45,492 nucleotides of DNA from CAZDET01 sp964504335 (GCA_964504335.1 CAZDET010000042.1:1-45492), one strand, 5' to 3'. Positions 1 through 11,400 are shown, counted from the stretch's first letter. The notes: generated by a model not told the origin, from the letters alone. Made by a program: numbers and translations.

Positions 1-3000
1 GATGTAGACGGCGACGGTGTCCTTACCGCCGATGATTGCGACGATCGCGACCCGAACGTTGGTAGTGAGCAGACGCTCTATTATGCCGATACCGACAACG
101 ACGGATTCGGAAATGATGCCGACACTCTGCGTGCCTGCATCCAACCCGCGGGTTATGCAATACAGGGAGGCGATTGTGATGATACCAACCCCAGTGCCTT
201 CCCGGGAGCATCTGAAATCCCGGATAATGGTATCGACGAAGACTGTGACGGCTCCGACCTGGAAACTCAAGGGGCAAACTTCTTCTGGTTAGAAGCAGAA
301 TGCGGCATCTTTGGCGAGAATTGGGATGAACTGACCGATGCTACGGCTTCGAATGAGAGCTACATCGTTTACCCGTCTGGTAACGCATTCAATACCGGAA
401 GCATCTCCACGCAGCCGCAAGACCTGGTTTCCTTTAACCTTAAATTCAGCGAGACAGGTACGTACAACTTGTATGCCCGCGCCAGAGCCACCAATAGCAA
501 TAACAACTCCTTCTGGCTACGCCTCGATGATGGTCCCTGGAAGCGCTTTAATACGGCAGTAGGACCGAATTTTGAGTGGAACGAGTTGATGGCCGCCTTC
601 AATGTTGCGACTGTCGGTGACCACACCCTCTTCCTGGCCTATCGGGAAGATGGAACGGAAATTGACAAGTTGTTCGTCACCAAGGATATTGGTTTCCCAA
701 CCGGATTGGGTCAGGAAGCTACCAATTGTGGTCCGATTATTAATCAGCCGCCGGTAGCAGTGGCGGCAGCGACACCCACAAACGGCCCGGCACCATTAAG
801 TGTGATCCTGGACGGTTCCGGTTCTTCCGATGACCGCGGTATCGTTAACTACACTTGGACCTACCTCGTCAATGATGTAGAGCAGCAGCAAAACGGAGCT
901 GTTATCAACCTGACGCTCAACGAAGGCTCCTATGCGGTTACCCTCACGGTATCCGATGAACAAGGGCTTACTGATACGGACGAAGTGATCATCATCGCGA
1001 CTGGCACTACCCCGATCGATACCGACGAAGATGGCATCCTGGACATGGATGATAACTGTCCGACTGTTCCGAACCCCGGGCAAGCTGACCTAGATAACGA
1101 CGGCCAGGGCGATGCCTGCGACGATGATGCAGACGGTGATGGTGTCACTAACGATGTCGACTGCGACGATCTCAATCCGGCCGTCGGTGCGCCCCTCCTC
1201 TACTATGCCGACGTTGACGGCGACGGATTTGGCGACGAGTCGCAAACAGCGGTTAGCTGTACTCAACCGGTAGGATTCGTACTGATGGGAGGTGATTGTA
1301 ACGATAATAACAACGCGATATTCCCAGGTGCAACGGAGATCATCGACAACGGCATCGACGAAGACTGCGATGGATTCGATCAGACCAGCAGTGCGGCCTT
1401 CTACTGGCTGGAAGCGGAATGCGGTAGCGTAGGAAATAACTGGTCAACTTCCGGAGATGCGGACGCATCCGAAGGCCAGTACGTAGTATACAACGGAGGA
1501 AATGCCACTAGCATAGGTAACATTTCCACCCTTCCAGCCGATTTGGTAAGCTTCAGCATCAATCTTTCTGAGGCTGGCGATTACAACCTGTTTGTACGCG
1601 GTCGTGCGCCGACGAGCAATGACAACTCCTTCTGGGCACGAATCGACGAAGGTCCGTGGGCACGAGCGAACATTACAGTAAGTAATAATGCCTTCGTTTG
1701 GACCGAATTGCTTGGCTTACTGAATGTCCCGACTTCCGGTCCGCATACGCTCCAAATTGCGTACCGTGAAAACGGTACCCAAATCGATAAGCTGTACCTA
1801 ACCAAGAGCGTCGGGTTGCCGACTGGAACCGGCCTACCCGCCAGCAACTGTGGGCCTGTGGTGAATGAGGCCCCCGTAGCGGTAGCCCAAGCCACCCCAT
1901 CTACAGGTGAAGCCCCGCTGAATGTAGAGCTCAATGGCCTAGGATCGACCGACGATATCGGTATTATCAACTATACCTGGTCATACACGGTCAATGATAT
2001 CGTCCAGCAGGTCACCGGTCCGGTACAACAGATTACATTGCCAGAGGGCACCTACATCATCACATTGACAGTAGTAGATGAAGGTAGCTTGGTAGATACC
2101 GATGAAGTAACCATAGTAGCCACGGGTGCAATACCCACCGACACCGATGAGGATGGCATCTTCGACGCAGAGGACAACTGCCCGACTATTCCGAATACCG
2201 ACCAGGCCGACCTGGATAACGACGGCCAGGGCGATGTCTGCGACGAGGACGCGGATGGCGACGGCGTGACCAATGATGTAGATTGCGACGATCTGGACCC
2301 TGCCCTCGGCGCTCCAATCACTTACTACGCAGACACGGATAACGACGGATTCGGTAATGATGCAACTAGCCAATCTTCTTGTACGCCGCTTGCAGGCTTT
2401 GTCACTCAGGGCGGCGACTGCGACGATTCCAACCCCGATGTATATCCTGGAGCACCGGAAATCATCGACAACGGTATCGACGAAGATTGTGATGGTTTCG
2501 ACGAGACGTCCAGTGCCACCGAGTTCTATCTGGAGGCCGAATGTGCCGTGGAAATTGGTTCTGCTTGGATGGCAGACACCGACGCCAACGCCTCCAATAC
2601 CGAGTATTTGGTGTACACCGGACCAAGATCGATCAGCAGTGCACCCGCTCAGATACCGGAAAACCGAGTGCGCTTTGTACTCAATGTAGCAGAGGCCGGC
2701 GATTACTACATCTTCGCCCGTGCGCTCGCATCCGCATCGGATCGCAACTCCTTATGGATATCCATCAATGAAGCAGCGCCCTTCTTGTTCTCGCTTGCCA
2801 GGGACACGGAATATGTCTGGAACCTTGCGACACAGAACAACAACTCAGCGTTTCAGCTCAGCGCCGGTCAGAATACCATCGACATCTACTACCGCGAGCC
2901 GAATGCACAACTGGATAAGCTCCACATAGACCAGGATGCTACGGCTCCCAGTGGCTTTGGAGAACCTGACTTCAGTTGTACAGGCGCAATACCCAATCAG

Positions 3001-6000
3001 GGGCCGACGGCCGTCGCAACGGCTACTCCACTGAGCGGGCTGGCACCGCTCGATATAACGCTGGACGGATCAGCTTCAACCGACGATCTGGGTATCGTTT
3101 CCTATGAATGGATTCTCCCGATCAACAATACCGTTATCACCCTGAATGGTGCTACCCAAACCATTGCTGACTTGCCGGAGGGTACTTACGAAATTGTTCT
3201 GACTGTATTCGACGGAAAAGGACTCTCGGATTCCGACACGGTAACGATCATTTCCTCCGGCCCCGACCCGAATGATGTAGATGATGACGGCGTAATCGAC
3301 GCAGAGGATAACTGCCCAACGGTTCCAAATACCGACCAGGCTGACTTGGATAACGACAATATTGGCGACATCTGTGATGATGACGCGGACGGTGACGGTG
3401 TCATCGCCTCTATCGACTGCGATGATTTCGACGCCAGCATTGGAGCACCGATCATCTTCTACGCAGATACAGATGAGGATGGCTTCGGCAACGACAATAT
3501 CACTCAAGAAGCATGTAGCGCCCCCGCGGGTTACGTCAGCCAAGGTGGCGATTGCAACGATACCAACCCGGCTATTTACCCCGGTGCCACCGAGATACCT
3601 GATAACGGCATCGACGAAGACTGCGACGGCAGCGATTTGAATGTAGCCGACACGGACGAAGACGGTGTCCTGGATGCCTTCGATAATTGCCCCACCACTC
3701 CAAATACGGATCAGGCAGATTTGGATAACGACAACATCGGCGACGTCTGCGATGATGACGCCGATGGCGACGGCGTCACGAACGATGTCGACTGCGACGA
3801 TTTCGACAACGGAATTGGGGCAGAGACGCTCTTCTACGCCGATAGCGACAACGATGGCTTCGGTGTTGATTCTATCACAGTGGTGGCCTGTACACCACCC
3901 GCAGGATTTGTACCGCAAGCCGGCGACTGCGACGATACCAATCCCGACATCTATCCGGGAGCGGCGGAAGTTGCCGACAACGGCATCGACGAAAACTGCG
4001 ACGGCATCGATCTGGTAACATCCAATGGAACGGATATCTGGTTGGAAGCCGAATGCGCTGCCATCGGCGAAAAGTGGGAAATCCTCACCAACGCTGACGC
4101 CTCCAAATCGGAAGTAGTCAACTACAACGGTACCACTAGTTCAGATATGCCACCTACTGCACAGGCTCCGTCAAACACCGATGTCTTCATCGAAGAAGGC
4201 GGCCTGCTGGTCATTGAAATGGAATCGGGCAAATTGGTAGACGACTGGCGCATCGACGACAGCTCATTCGACCCAACAGGCCTTGGATACATTGAGTGGG
4301 CCGGCGCCCAGCACTATGAAGACCAGAGCCGCGGGCCGATCACGTACAAGATTCAGATTCAGAACCCGGGTATCTACCGCTTCGACTGGCGCACCGTCGT
4401 AAACAGCGGCACGGCCAACAATGAGCACAACGACACCTGGCTGAAAATCGAAGCCGATGACTTCTACGGCTCCAAGAATAATGGTGCCAGCATCGTGCGA
4501 CCGATCCCGAATTGTACGCAAGGGGTTGACTGCGCTGCCGGTGCCGGGGGTAACGGCTTCTTCAAAGTCTTCGGTGCCAATGTCAATGGCTTCAACTGGA
4601 ATGCACTGGTAAGCGACGCCGACGGCCACCAGGTCTTCGCTCGCTTCGATAATCCGGGGCTCTACACCATTACCGTGACGGCGCGCTCCAACTTCCACGC
4701 ACTGGATCGAATGGTGTTGTACCAGGAATCTCTGATCAACCGGAGCACGGCGATCAATAGCTCGACCCCTGCCTCTACGGTGATTCCCGGCGAGCCGGCT
4801 ATTGAAAATCCACGCGGAAACAACCTGGTCTCTTTCCAGGTGAATGTGGCAGAAACCGCTTCTTATCAGTTGTTTGCCCGCACGCAAAGTAGTTCTTCTC
4901 AGAACAACTCCTTCTGGGTGCGCATCGACGACGGCGAATGGGAAATCTTCTCCGTCCCGACCGGTAACAACTTTACTTGGAGCCAGTTACCCTTCACCAA
5001 TATGGAATTAGCGGCAGGCAGCCACGTCATCGACTTCACGTTCCGGGAAAACAATTGTCTCCTGGATAAGCTCTTCCTCACCAAGAGCGGAACTACGCCG
5101 ACTGGCGAGGGCGCTGTAGCCTCCAATTGTGGTACTACTTCTACCAACGAGGCGCCTGTAGCGGTTGCTACTGCTAGCCCACAGGCTGGCCCGGCTCCGC
5201 TCAATGTGACACTCGACGGTACTGCGTCTTACGATGATCAGGAAGTGACTTCTTACACTTGGTCCTACAACCAAGGTGGAAACACCGTTACGCTCGATGG
5301 TGCTGTACAACAGGTTCAGCTCGCAGAGGGCATCTATGATATTCAGCTTACTGTCACAGACGAGCAAGGGCTTTCCGGCACGGATGCGATCTCAGTAATC
5401 GCTCTCGGTGATACACCAACTGACACCGATGAGGACGGCACCTTTGATGCCGAGGATAATTGCCCAACGGTGGCTAACCCTGATCAGGCGGACTTCGATA
5501 ATGACAACATTGGAGATGTCTGTGATAACGACGCAGATAATGACGGCGTACTGAAGGCGGATGACTGCGATGATCTTGATCCACAACAAGGTCAGGAAAC
5601 CATCTACTACATCGACCTCGATAACGATGGATTCGGAAATGCGGGCAGTTTCGTTATCGCCTGTAGCCAACCACAAGGTTATGTAGCTAATGCGGATGAC
5701 TGCGACGATACTAACCCGAATATCAATCCAGATGCGACGGAAATCCCGAACAACCGCATCGATGAAGATTGCGACGGTGAAGACCTCGTCATTGATACCG
5801 GTGCACAAACCGTCTTCTGGCTCGAAGCCGAATGTGCAGCCGTCGGTAGCAACTGGCAGACTACAACAGATCAGACTGCGGCCAACAACCGCTACGTGAC
5901 GCCGCTTCTGAGCAGCGGTCTGAATAGCGCTCCGCCTGCAACTGCCGACAATCGCCTCCGCTTTACCTTCGAAGTGGAGGAAGCAAACAACTACTACATT

Positions 6001-8346
6001 TACGCACGGACCCGTTCGGCGAGCAACCAAAACAACTCATTCTGGATTTCGATTAACGGCAATCCGACCTTCCTGTCGGCAACGCGGATATCCAGTGATT
6101 TTGTGTGGGACAATATTGCTGTCCAGTTGGCTAACCTCCCGCTAGGTACCAACACCATCGATTTCTACTACCGCGAGTCAGGTACCGAGTTGGATAAGAT
6201 TCTCGTTTCAAAGGCGGTGGCAAATCCGACCGGTACCGGAGGAACCGATGATTCTTGTACTCCCGACTTGAACGAAGCACCAGTAGCCATCGCTACGGCC
6301 AGTCCGCTCGAAGGTCCGGCTCCGCTATCGACCACCCTCGACGGAAGTGCTTCTACCGATGATGTCGCTATCGCCACCTACGAGTGGTCCTGGATGGAGA
6401 ATGGTTCCCCGAATACAGCAGCAGGTGCACAAGCGCCGGTTATCCTGTCGCAGGGTATCTTCGATATCACACTGACCGTAACCGATGTGGAAGGTAAGTC
6501 TAGTACGGATGTCGTCACTATCTTCTCGAATGATCCAAACCTGGACTCCGACGAAGACGGTATCATCGACACGCAAGACAACTGCCCCGACACCCCGAAT
6601 CCGGATCAGGCCGATCTCGACAACGACAACATCGGCGATGTCTGTGATAACGACGTAGATGGCGACGGAGTCGCTAGTGCAGATGACTGTGACGATCGCG
6701 ACAATTCAATCGGATCGCCCCAGGTATTCTACCAGGATACCGACGGAGACGGCTTTGGTAATAGCAACGTATCTATTGTAGCTTGTATAGCTCCTGACGG
6801 ATACGTGCCCGACAATACCGATTGCGACGATACGCAGAGCGGCATTAATCCGGGTGCGGATGAAATCGCCAACAACGGTATCGACGAAGACTGCAACGGC
6901 TTTGACTTGGTGAACGATACCTCTTCCGACATCTGGCTCGAGGCAGAATGCGCGATCCTGGGTGATAACTGGAATACGGTGACCGACACAGATGCCTCCA
7001 ATGATGCTTACATCGTCTATCCACTCGGTGCGGCAAGTGAGGGTGGCGTTCCGGCCGATCAGGAACCGGATGTGAATGACATCTTTGTCGAATCAAACGG
7101 CCTGGTAGTCATCGAGGCGGAAAATGTGGCTCTCGTCGACGCCTGGGAACTGGGCAACGAAGCCCTCGACCCAACCGGACGTGGCTACATCGAATGGACA
7201 TCGGTTCAGCACAACAACGACGCGTCGTTCGGTCAAATCACCTACAAGGTGCAAATCCAAAACCCGGGCCTCTATCGCTTCGACTGGCGCAGCGTAGTGG
7301 GACGCGGAGAATCAAGCAGCGATTCGAACGACTCCTGGCTCAAGATCGAAGCCGACGACTTCTTCGGCTCGAAAAACAACGGTGCCAGCATCGTCCGCCC
7401 ACGCCCGACTTGTACGGAAGGTGTTGACTGTCCGGAAGGATCAAGCACGGATGGCTTCTTCAAAATCTTCGGCGCGCAAGTAGGTGCTTTCAATTACAAT
7501 GCACTGACCAGCGACACGGACGGCCACCAGATCTTCGCCCGCTTCGACAACCCGGGAGTATACACGATCACGCTTGCCGCTCGCTCGAATTATCACCGCA
7601 TTGACCGATTGGTTCTGTACCAGGAATCGCTGGTAGATCGTTCGGTAGCTACCGATCCGAGTACCCCGGAAAGCACGCTTGTGCCGGCGCAGGTTCCGAT
7701 CAACAACCCGGCCGGTAACAACCTGGTGACGTTCAACTTCGATGTCACCGAGGATGGTAACTACTGGGTATACGGTCGAGGCTACGCTCCCGGAGCCGCC
7801 AGCAACACCTACTGGGTGCGCCTCGACGGCGGTGAGTGGCAGGAATTCGCCACGGCGAATAATCAGACGTACAACTGGCGGGAGCTGCCCTTCAGCCGGG
7901 AGTTCCTGACTGTTGGCCCACACACGATCGAGTTCAATTACCGCGAGGGAGGCACCCGTCTCGACAAGCTCCACCTGACACGCACCGGCGAGCTTCCGAT
8001 CCAGGAAGGAGAAGAAGCGACCAACTGCACCAACAACGTTCAGGTACCGCAGGTCAATGATCCGTCTACGGGCATCATTATTGGAGCCACCGTTGAAACG
8101 ATGAAGGTCTTCCCGAACCCGGCAACGGCGGGAGTGACCATTCAACTCCCCCAACTGCAGGAAATCAATGCGCGCTATCAGGTTACGATCCGCGACGGCC
8201 TCGGCCGCACGGTGTTGCAGCGAGACGATGTAGAAGGCGGTATAGATGATTACATCGATCTATCGCAACTGACCGGCGGGCAATACACGCTGGAAGCCCG
8301 CAGCGAGACGAACACATTTGTAGAACGCATCCAAATTTTGCGATAA
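1..8346 (+). CDS. Giant T9SS-secreted repeat protein (CBM-like, PKD, TSP3, MopE modules), 5' partial
   Basis: The frame is open from base 1, so the gene starts upstream; about 2780 residues are visible. Modules recur in one order: a carbohydrate-binding-like beta domain opening with WLEAEC and closing with LDKL-L-K (from bases 286, 1405, 2527, 4039, 5818, 6934); a PKD domain (about 745, 1865, 3000, 5148, 6268); calcium-binding thrombospondin type-3 repeats rich in DxDxDG; and a Cu-binding MopE-like motif (GDCDD...DNGIDEDCDG). The protein ends in a type A T9SS sorting domain (about 8098-8343, KVFPNP...RIQILR), so it should cross the outer membrane by T9SS and be anchored or released. Two copies of a 207-residue domain are inserted inside CBM-like units 4 and 6. 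A terminator follows directly. Role is inferred: surface adhesion or glycan binding. I saw no catalytic domain in the visible part, but the missing N-terminus could carry one. Confidence 0.93.
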   Translation, partial: DVDGDGVLTADDCDDRDPNVGSEQTLYYADTDNDGFGNDADTLRACIQPAGYAIQGGDCDDTNPSAFPGASEIPDNGIDEDCDGSDLETQGANFFWLEAECGIFGENWDELTDATASNESYIVYPSGNAFNTGSISTQPQDLVSFNLKFSETGTYNLYARARATNSNNNSFWLRLDDGPWKRFNTAVGPNFEWNELMAAFNVATVGDHTLFLAYREDGTEIDKLFVTKDIGFPTGLGQEATNCGPIINQPPVAVAAATPTNGPAPLSVILDGSGSSDDRGIVNYTWTYLVNDVEQQQNGAVINLTLNEGSYAVTLTVSDEQGLTDTDEVIIIATGTTPIDTDEDGILDMDDNCPTVPNPGQADLDNDGQGDACDDDADGDGVTNDVDCDDLNPAVGAPLLYYADVDGDGFGDESQTAVSCTQPVGFVLMGGDCNDNNNAIFPGATEIIDNGIDEDCDGFDQTSSAAFYWLEAECGSVGNNWSTSGDADASEGQYVVYNGGNATSIGNISTLPADLVSFSINLSEAGDYNLFVRGRAPTSNDNSFWARIDEGPWARANITVSNNAFVWTELLGLLNVPTSGPHTLQIAYRENGTQIDKLYLTKSVGLPTGTGLPASNCGPVVNEAPVAVAQATPSTGEAPLNVELNGLGSTDDIGIINYTWSYTVNDIVQQVTGPVQQITLPEGTYIITLTVVDEGSLVDTDEVTIVATGAIPTDTDEDGIFDAEDNCPTIPNTDQADLDNDGQGDVCDEDADGDGVTNDVDCDDLDPALGAPITYYADTDNDGFGNDATSQSSCTPLAGFVTQGGDCDDSNPDVYPGAPEIIDNGIDEDCDGFDETSSATEFYLEAECAVEIGSAWMADTDANASNTEYLVYTGPRSISSAPAQIPENRVRFVLNVAEAGDYYIFARALASASDRNSLWISINEAAPFLFSLARDTEYVWNLATQNNNSAFQLSAGQNTIDIYYREPNAQLDKLHIDQDATAPSGFGEPDFSCTGAIPNQGPTAVATATPLSGLAPLDITLDGSASTDDLGIVSYEWILPINNTVITLNGATQTIADLPEGTYEIVLTVFDGKGLSDSDTVTIISSGPDPNDVDDDGVIDAEDNCPTVPNTDQADLDNDNIGDICDDDADGDGVIASIDCDDFDASIGAPIIFYADTDEDGFGNDNITQEACSAPAGYVSQGGDCNDTNPAIYPGATEIPDNGIDEDCDGSDLNVADTDEDGVLDAFDNCPTTPNTDQADLDNDNIGDVCDDDADGDGVTNDVDCDDFDNGIGAETLFYADSDNDGFGVDSITVVACTPPAGFVPQAGDCDDTNPDIYPGAAEVADNGIDENCDGIDLVTSNGTDIWLEAECAAIGEKWEILTNADASKSEVVNYNGTTSSDMPPTAQAPSNTDVFIEEGGLLVIEMESGKLVDDWRIDDSSFDPTGLGYIEWAGAQHYEDQSRGPITYKIQIQNPGIYRFDWRTVVNSGTANNEHNDTWLKIEADDFYGSKNNGASIVRPIPNCTQGVDCAAGAGGNGFFKVFGANVNGFNWNALVSDADGHQVFARFDNPGLYTITVTARSNFHALDRMVLYQESLINRSTAINSSTPASTVIPGEPAIENPRGNNLVSFQVNVAETASYQLFARTQSSSSQNNSFWVRIDDGEWEIFSVPTGNNFTWSQLPFTNMELAAGSHVIDFTFRENNCLLDKLFLTKSGTTPTGEGAVASNCGTTSTNEAPVAVATASPQAGPAPLNVTLDGTASYDDQEVTSYTWSYNQGGNTVTLDGAVQQVQLAEGIYDIQLTVTDEQGLSGTDAISVIALGDTPTDTDEDGTFDAEDNCPTVANPDQADFDNDNIGDVCDNDADNDGVLKADDCDDLDPQQGQETIYYIDLDNDGFGNAGSFVIACSQPQGYVANADDCDDTNPNINPDATEIPNNRIDEDCDGEDLVIDTGAQTVFWLEAECAAVGSNWQTTTDQTAANNRYVTPLLSSGLNSAPPATADNRLRFTFEVEEANNYYIYARTRSASNQNNSFWISINGNPTFLSATRISSDFVWDNIAVQLANLPLGTNTIDFYYRESGTELDKILVSKAVANPTGTGGTDDSCTPDLNEAPVAIATASPLEGPAPLSTTLDGSASTDDVAIATYEWSWMENGSPNTAAGAQAPVILSQGIFDITLTVTDVEGKSSTDVVTIFSNDPNLDSDEDGIIDTQDNCPDTPNPDQADLDNDNIGDVCDNDVDGDGVASADDCDDRDNSIGSPQVFYQDTDGDGFGNSNVSIVACIAPDGYVPDNTDCDDTQSGINPGADEIANNGIDEDCNGFDLVNDTSSDIWLEAECAILGDNWNTVTDTDASNDAYIVYPLGAASEGGVPADQEPDVNDIFVESNGLVVIEAENVALVDAWELGNEALDPTGRGYIEWTSVQHNNDASFGQITYKVQIQNPGLYRFDWRSVVGRGESSSDSNDSWLKIEADDFFGSKNNGASIVRPRPTCTEGVDCPEGSSTDGFFKIFGAQVGAFNYNALTSDTDGHQIFARFDNPGVYTITLAARSNYHRIDRLVLYQESLVDRSVATDPSTPESTLVPAQVPINNPAGNNLVTFNFDVTEDGNYWVYGRGYAPGAASNTYWVRLDGGEWQEFATANNQTYNWRELPFSREFLTVGPHTIEFNYREGGTRLDKLHLTRTGELPIQEGEEATNCTNNVQVPQVNDPSTGIIIGATVETMKVFPNPATAGVTIQLPQLQEINARYQVTIRDGLGRTVLQRDDVEGGIDDYIDLSQLTGGQYTLEARSETNTFVERIQILR
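286..6933 (+). repeat. In-gene long tandem modules, basic period 1116-1122 bp
   Basis: The WLEAEC-type motif recurs at 286, 1405, 2527, 4039, 5818 and 6934. Uninterrupted modules measure 1119, 1122 and 1116 bp, each a multiple of three. The 1512-bp interval contains an extra TSP3-MopE unit and the 1779-bp interval contains a 621-bp inserted domain. The copies are diverged at the DNA level, so this is an old duplication series under protein selection. Confidence 0.85.
4180..4800 (+). repeat. Inserted 207-codon domain, copy 1
   Basis: This stretch starts at DVFIEEGG and ends just before IENPRGNN. It interrupts a CBM-like unit between its opening WLEAEC strand and its NNLVSFQV strand. Internal landmarks are YKIQIQNPGIYRFDWR, DDFYGSKNNGASIVRP and FARFDNPGLYTITV. 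It looks like a second beta-sandwich, carbohydrate-binding-like domain. Copy 2 lies at 7078-7698 and has exactly the same length. Confidence 0.75.
7078..7698 (+). repeat. Inserted 207-codon domain, copy 2
   Basis: This is the second copy of the nested domain, starting at DIFVESNG and ending before INNPAGNN. It keeps the landmarks of copy 1 (YKVQIQNPGLYRFDWR, DDFFGSKNNGASIVRP, FARFDNPGVYTITL) and the same 621-bp length. It is inserted at the equivalent point of the sixth CBM-like unit, immediately before the C-terminal region. Confidence 0.75.
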
Positions 8347-8353
8347 TCCGGTG

Positions 8354-8384
8354 AAAACCGATCGGCCTCGGGCCGATCGGTTTT
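8354..8384 (+). terminator. Intrinsic terminator of the giant repeat protein gene
   Basis: A perfect 14-bp inverted repeat (8354-8367 with 8371-8384) with a 3-nt loop begins 7 bp after the stop codon and runs into a T tract. It should end transcription before the next secreted-protein gene. Confidence 0.9.
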
Positions 8385-8455
8385 TCCAGATTTGTACACG
8401 ACTAAGGTAGGTCGAGTCGTTAATCGAAAACATTAAACTTTTACTAATAATTCTC

Positions 8456-11400
8456 ATGAGCAATAAACTGTACGCCCCACTAAAGGCATTCTTATTCCTG
8501 CTCATCGGAGTTCTCCCTGTAGGAACCCTGGTCTACGGCCAAAACTTTGACATCGATACCCTGCAAAACGTATCCGTTAGTTCTTCCACCGCTTTGGAAT
8601 GGGGTCCTGACGGCCGATTGTATGTACTGGAGGTACTCGGTGATATCAAAATCCTGACCATCAACCGAACGGATGGACAAGGGGATGGAAACGGTGATTT
8701 CTTCGTAACCAATTCCGAGACTCTGACCTTCGTGAAGACCATTCCCAACCACGACGACGACGGTACGGCCAACGCCGGGGTCATTACCCGCCAGGCCACC
8801 GGTATCACCGTCGGTGGGACGGCTGCCAATCCCGTCATTTACGTGGCTTCAAGCGACGTTCGAAAGGGAGGACCGAGTGGCGATAAGAACCTGGACACGA
8901 ACTCCGGTGTCATTACTCGACTAACTTTCACCGGCTCCGGCTGGGAGGTGGTCGATATCGTACGCGGACTACCGCGTTCGGAAGAAAACCACGCCACCAA
9001 CGGCCTTGATCTGATCGACATTCAGGGAAAACCCTACCTAACGGTGTGCTCGGGTGGAAACACCAACGGTGGCGCTCCTTCCACCAAATTTGCCTGGATA
9101 ACCGAATTTGCGCTGGCCTCCGCCCTACTAGCTGTCGATCTGGATCAGATCAATGCCCTCCCCATCAAAACGGATAACAACTCCGGCCGGCAGTACATCT
9201 ACGACTTACCGACCGTAGACGACCCCACCCGCGCCAATGTTAATGGCATCATCGACCCGGACAGTACCGGATACAACGGCATCGATATTAACGATCCCTG
9301 GGGCGGAAACGACGGCCTTAATCAGACCAAGCTCGTAGTGGATGGTCCGGTTCAGATGCTGTCTCCCGGTTACCGAAATACCTACGACCACGTAGTGACC
9401 GAGAGCGGTGCCATTTTCGTGACCGACAACGGCCCCAACGGCGGCTGGGGTGGTCTTCCCATCAATGAGGGAACCCCCAACGTACTGAATGATTATCCGC
9501 CTTCCGAAATTGGTGACGGCAGCGATAACAAAGCTCCAGATGGAGAATTTATCCTAAACAATGACCACCTGCACAAGGTAACCGACGATATTCAGACCTA
9601 CGTCTTTGGGTCGTACTACGCCGGCCATCCCGTACCCATTCGGGCCAACCCGGCCAGCGCAGGCCTGTATACCCGCGGCCTGCACTCGCCCGACCACGAT
9701 AATGACCCCGCTACGGAAAACGAGTGGTTCCGCACCAAGAAATATGACCCCGACAGTAGCGATCCGGAAGCCGCCGATCCGATGAAAGCGCTACCGGCCG
9801 ACTGGCCGCCCGTACCGATCGAAGCGGCCAACCCCGTAGAATCCGACTGGCGCTCGCCGGGCAAAAGTAATCCCGATGGGCCCGACGACGGCAACTTTAC
9901 CGAGTGGGCAAACAACACCAACGGCATCGACGAATACACCGCGTCCTCCTTCGATGGCCTGTTGAAGGGCGACTTGATTGCAGGGCGTTCCGGTGGTTTT
10001 CTGACCATCGTTCACGTAAGCGAAACGGGCACCCTTGACTCCCTGTCGCAAGACAAGTTCAGTGTACAAGGCGGCAACCCGCTCGGTATCGATTGCGTAG
10101 GCGACGATGGGGTCTTTCCCGGCTCTATCTGGGTTGGTACCTTCGACTCCCGCATCATGATCCTGGACCCCGTTGAAAATATCGTCTGTATTGCTCCGGG
10201 TGAGCCGGAATACGATCCGCTGGCCGACTACGACCTCGACGGCTACACCAATCAGGATGAAGAAGATAACGGCACAGATCCTTGCTCCGGCGCCTCGGTT
10301 CCCGGTGATGTGGATGGTGATCAAATATCCGATCTCAACGATTTGGACGATGATAACGACGGCATCCTGGACGAGAACGACCCCTTCCAGTTCGCAAACG
10401 TGCTAGAGGTGTTTGAACTCCCCATGATCAATGAATTATTCTCCGATCAGGAAGCGTTCGGTGGGTACCTTGGTCTTGGCTTTACCGGCATGATGAATAA
10501 CGGCGATCCCAACCCCAACTACCTAGACTGGCAGGATGATCGCTTCGCTTCAGATACCGACCTGGACGATATCCTCGGCGGTGCCATCGGAGCGATCACC
10601 ATGTTCATGACGGAAGGAGATGCGCGCCAGAACACGCAGGAAAAAGGCTATCAGTTTGGTGTAAACGTCAGCACCGCAACCGGCCCCTTCGAGATTCAGG
10701 GGCGGATGATCGAGCCCTTTGATGGCAACGAACTCGACCAAACCCAGGGCATTTACTTCGGAACCGGCGATCAGGATAACTACGTAAAGGTGGTCCTTAC
10801 CAATAGTGGGCTGCAGTTGTCGGGTGAAGACAATGGCGTGTTCTTCGAAAATGCGTTCGTTCCGATCACGATTCCTACGATTTCATTGGATATCTTCTTT
10901 GAAATCGACCCGGTTGCAAATACCGTACAGGCAAAGTACTCCCTCGACTCCGGTGAAAAGCAACTGCTCGGCACCCCATTTGCCCTGTCCGGTGCCACCT
11001 TGACCGCCGTTCAATCGGCCGCCACTCCGCTGGCAGTCGGCGTAATCGGTTCCAATGCCGGGTTCGCGGAATTCGGCGCATCCTGGGACTTCTTCCGGGT
11101 ATATAATACCCTGCCGTTCCTCGTGCAACCGCTCAACGATCTACAGGTTAACACCGGTAGTGACGACGACATCCTCAACCTCAACGAATTCTTCAACGAC
11201 GATCAGGGAACCGATAACCTGACTTACAGCATCACCGGCAATACGGATCCGACGGTCGGTACTATCATCACAGGTAATTTACTCGATATTAGTTATCCCA
11301 ATACCCCGGCTAGTACAACTATCACTATCCGCGCGACGGATGCCGAAGGAAATTTCATAGAGGATAGTTTCGACGTAACCGTCGTAGAACAGCCGGTAGT

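Noticed and set aside
3076..3918. 280-residue open frame on the minus strand inside the giant repeat gene
   Set aside because: It is a shadow of the Asp-rich plus-strand repeats (GAC/GAT codons read backwards as Val/Ile), has no domain pattern, and the plus frame has clear domains.
4264..4887. 207-residue open frame on the minus strand
   Set aside because: Antisense shadow of the inserted domain, with a similar frame opposite copy 2 (7441-8154); the plus-strand protein is well supported.
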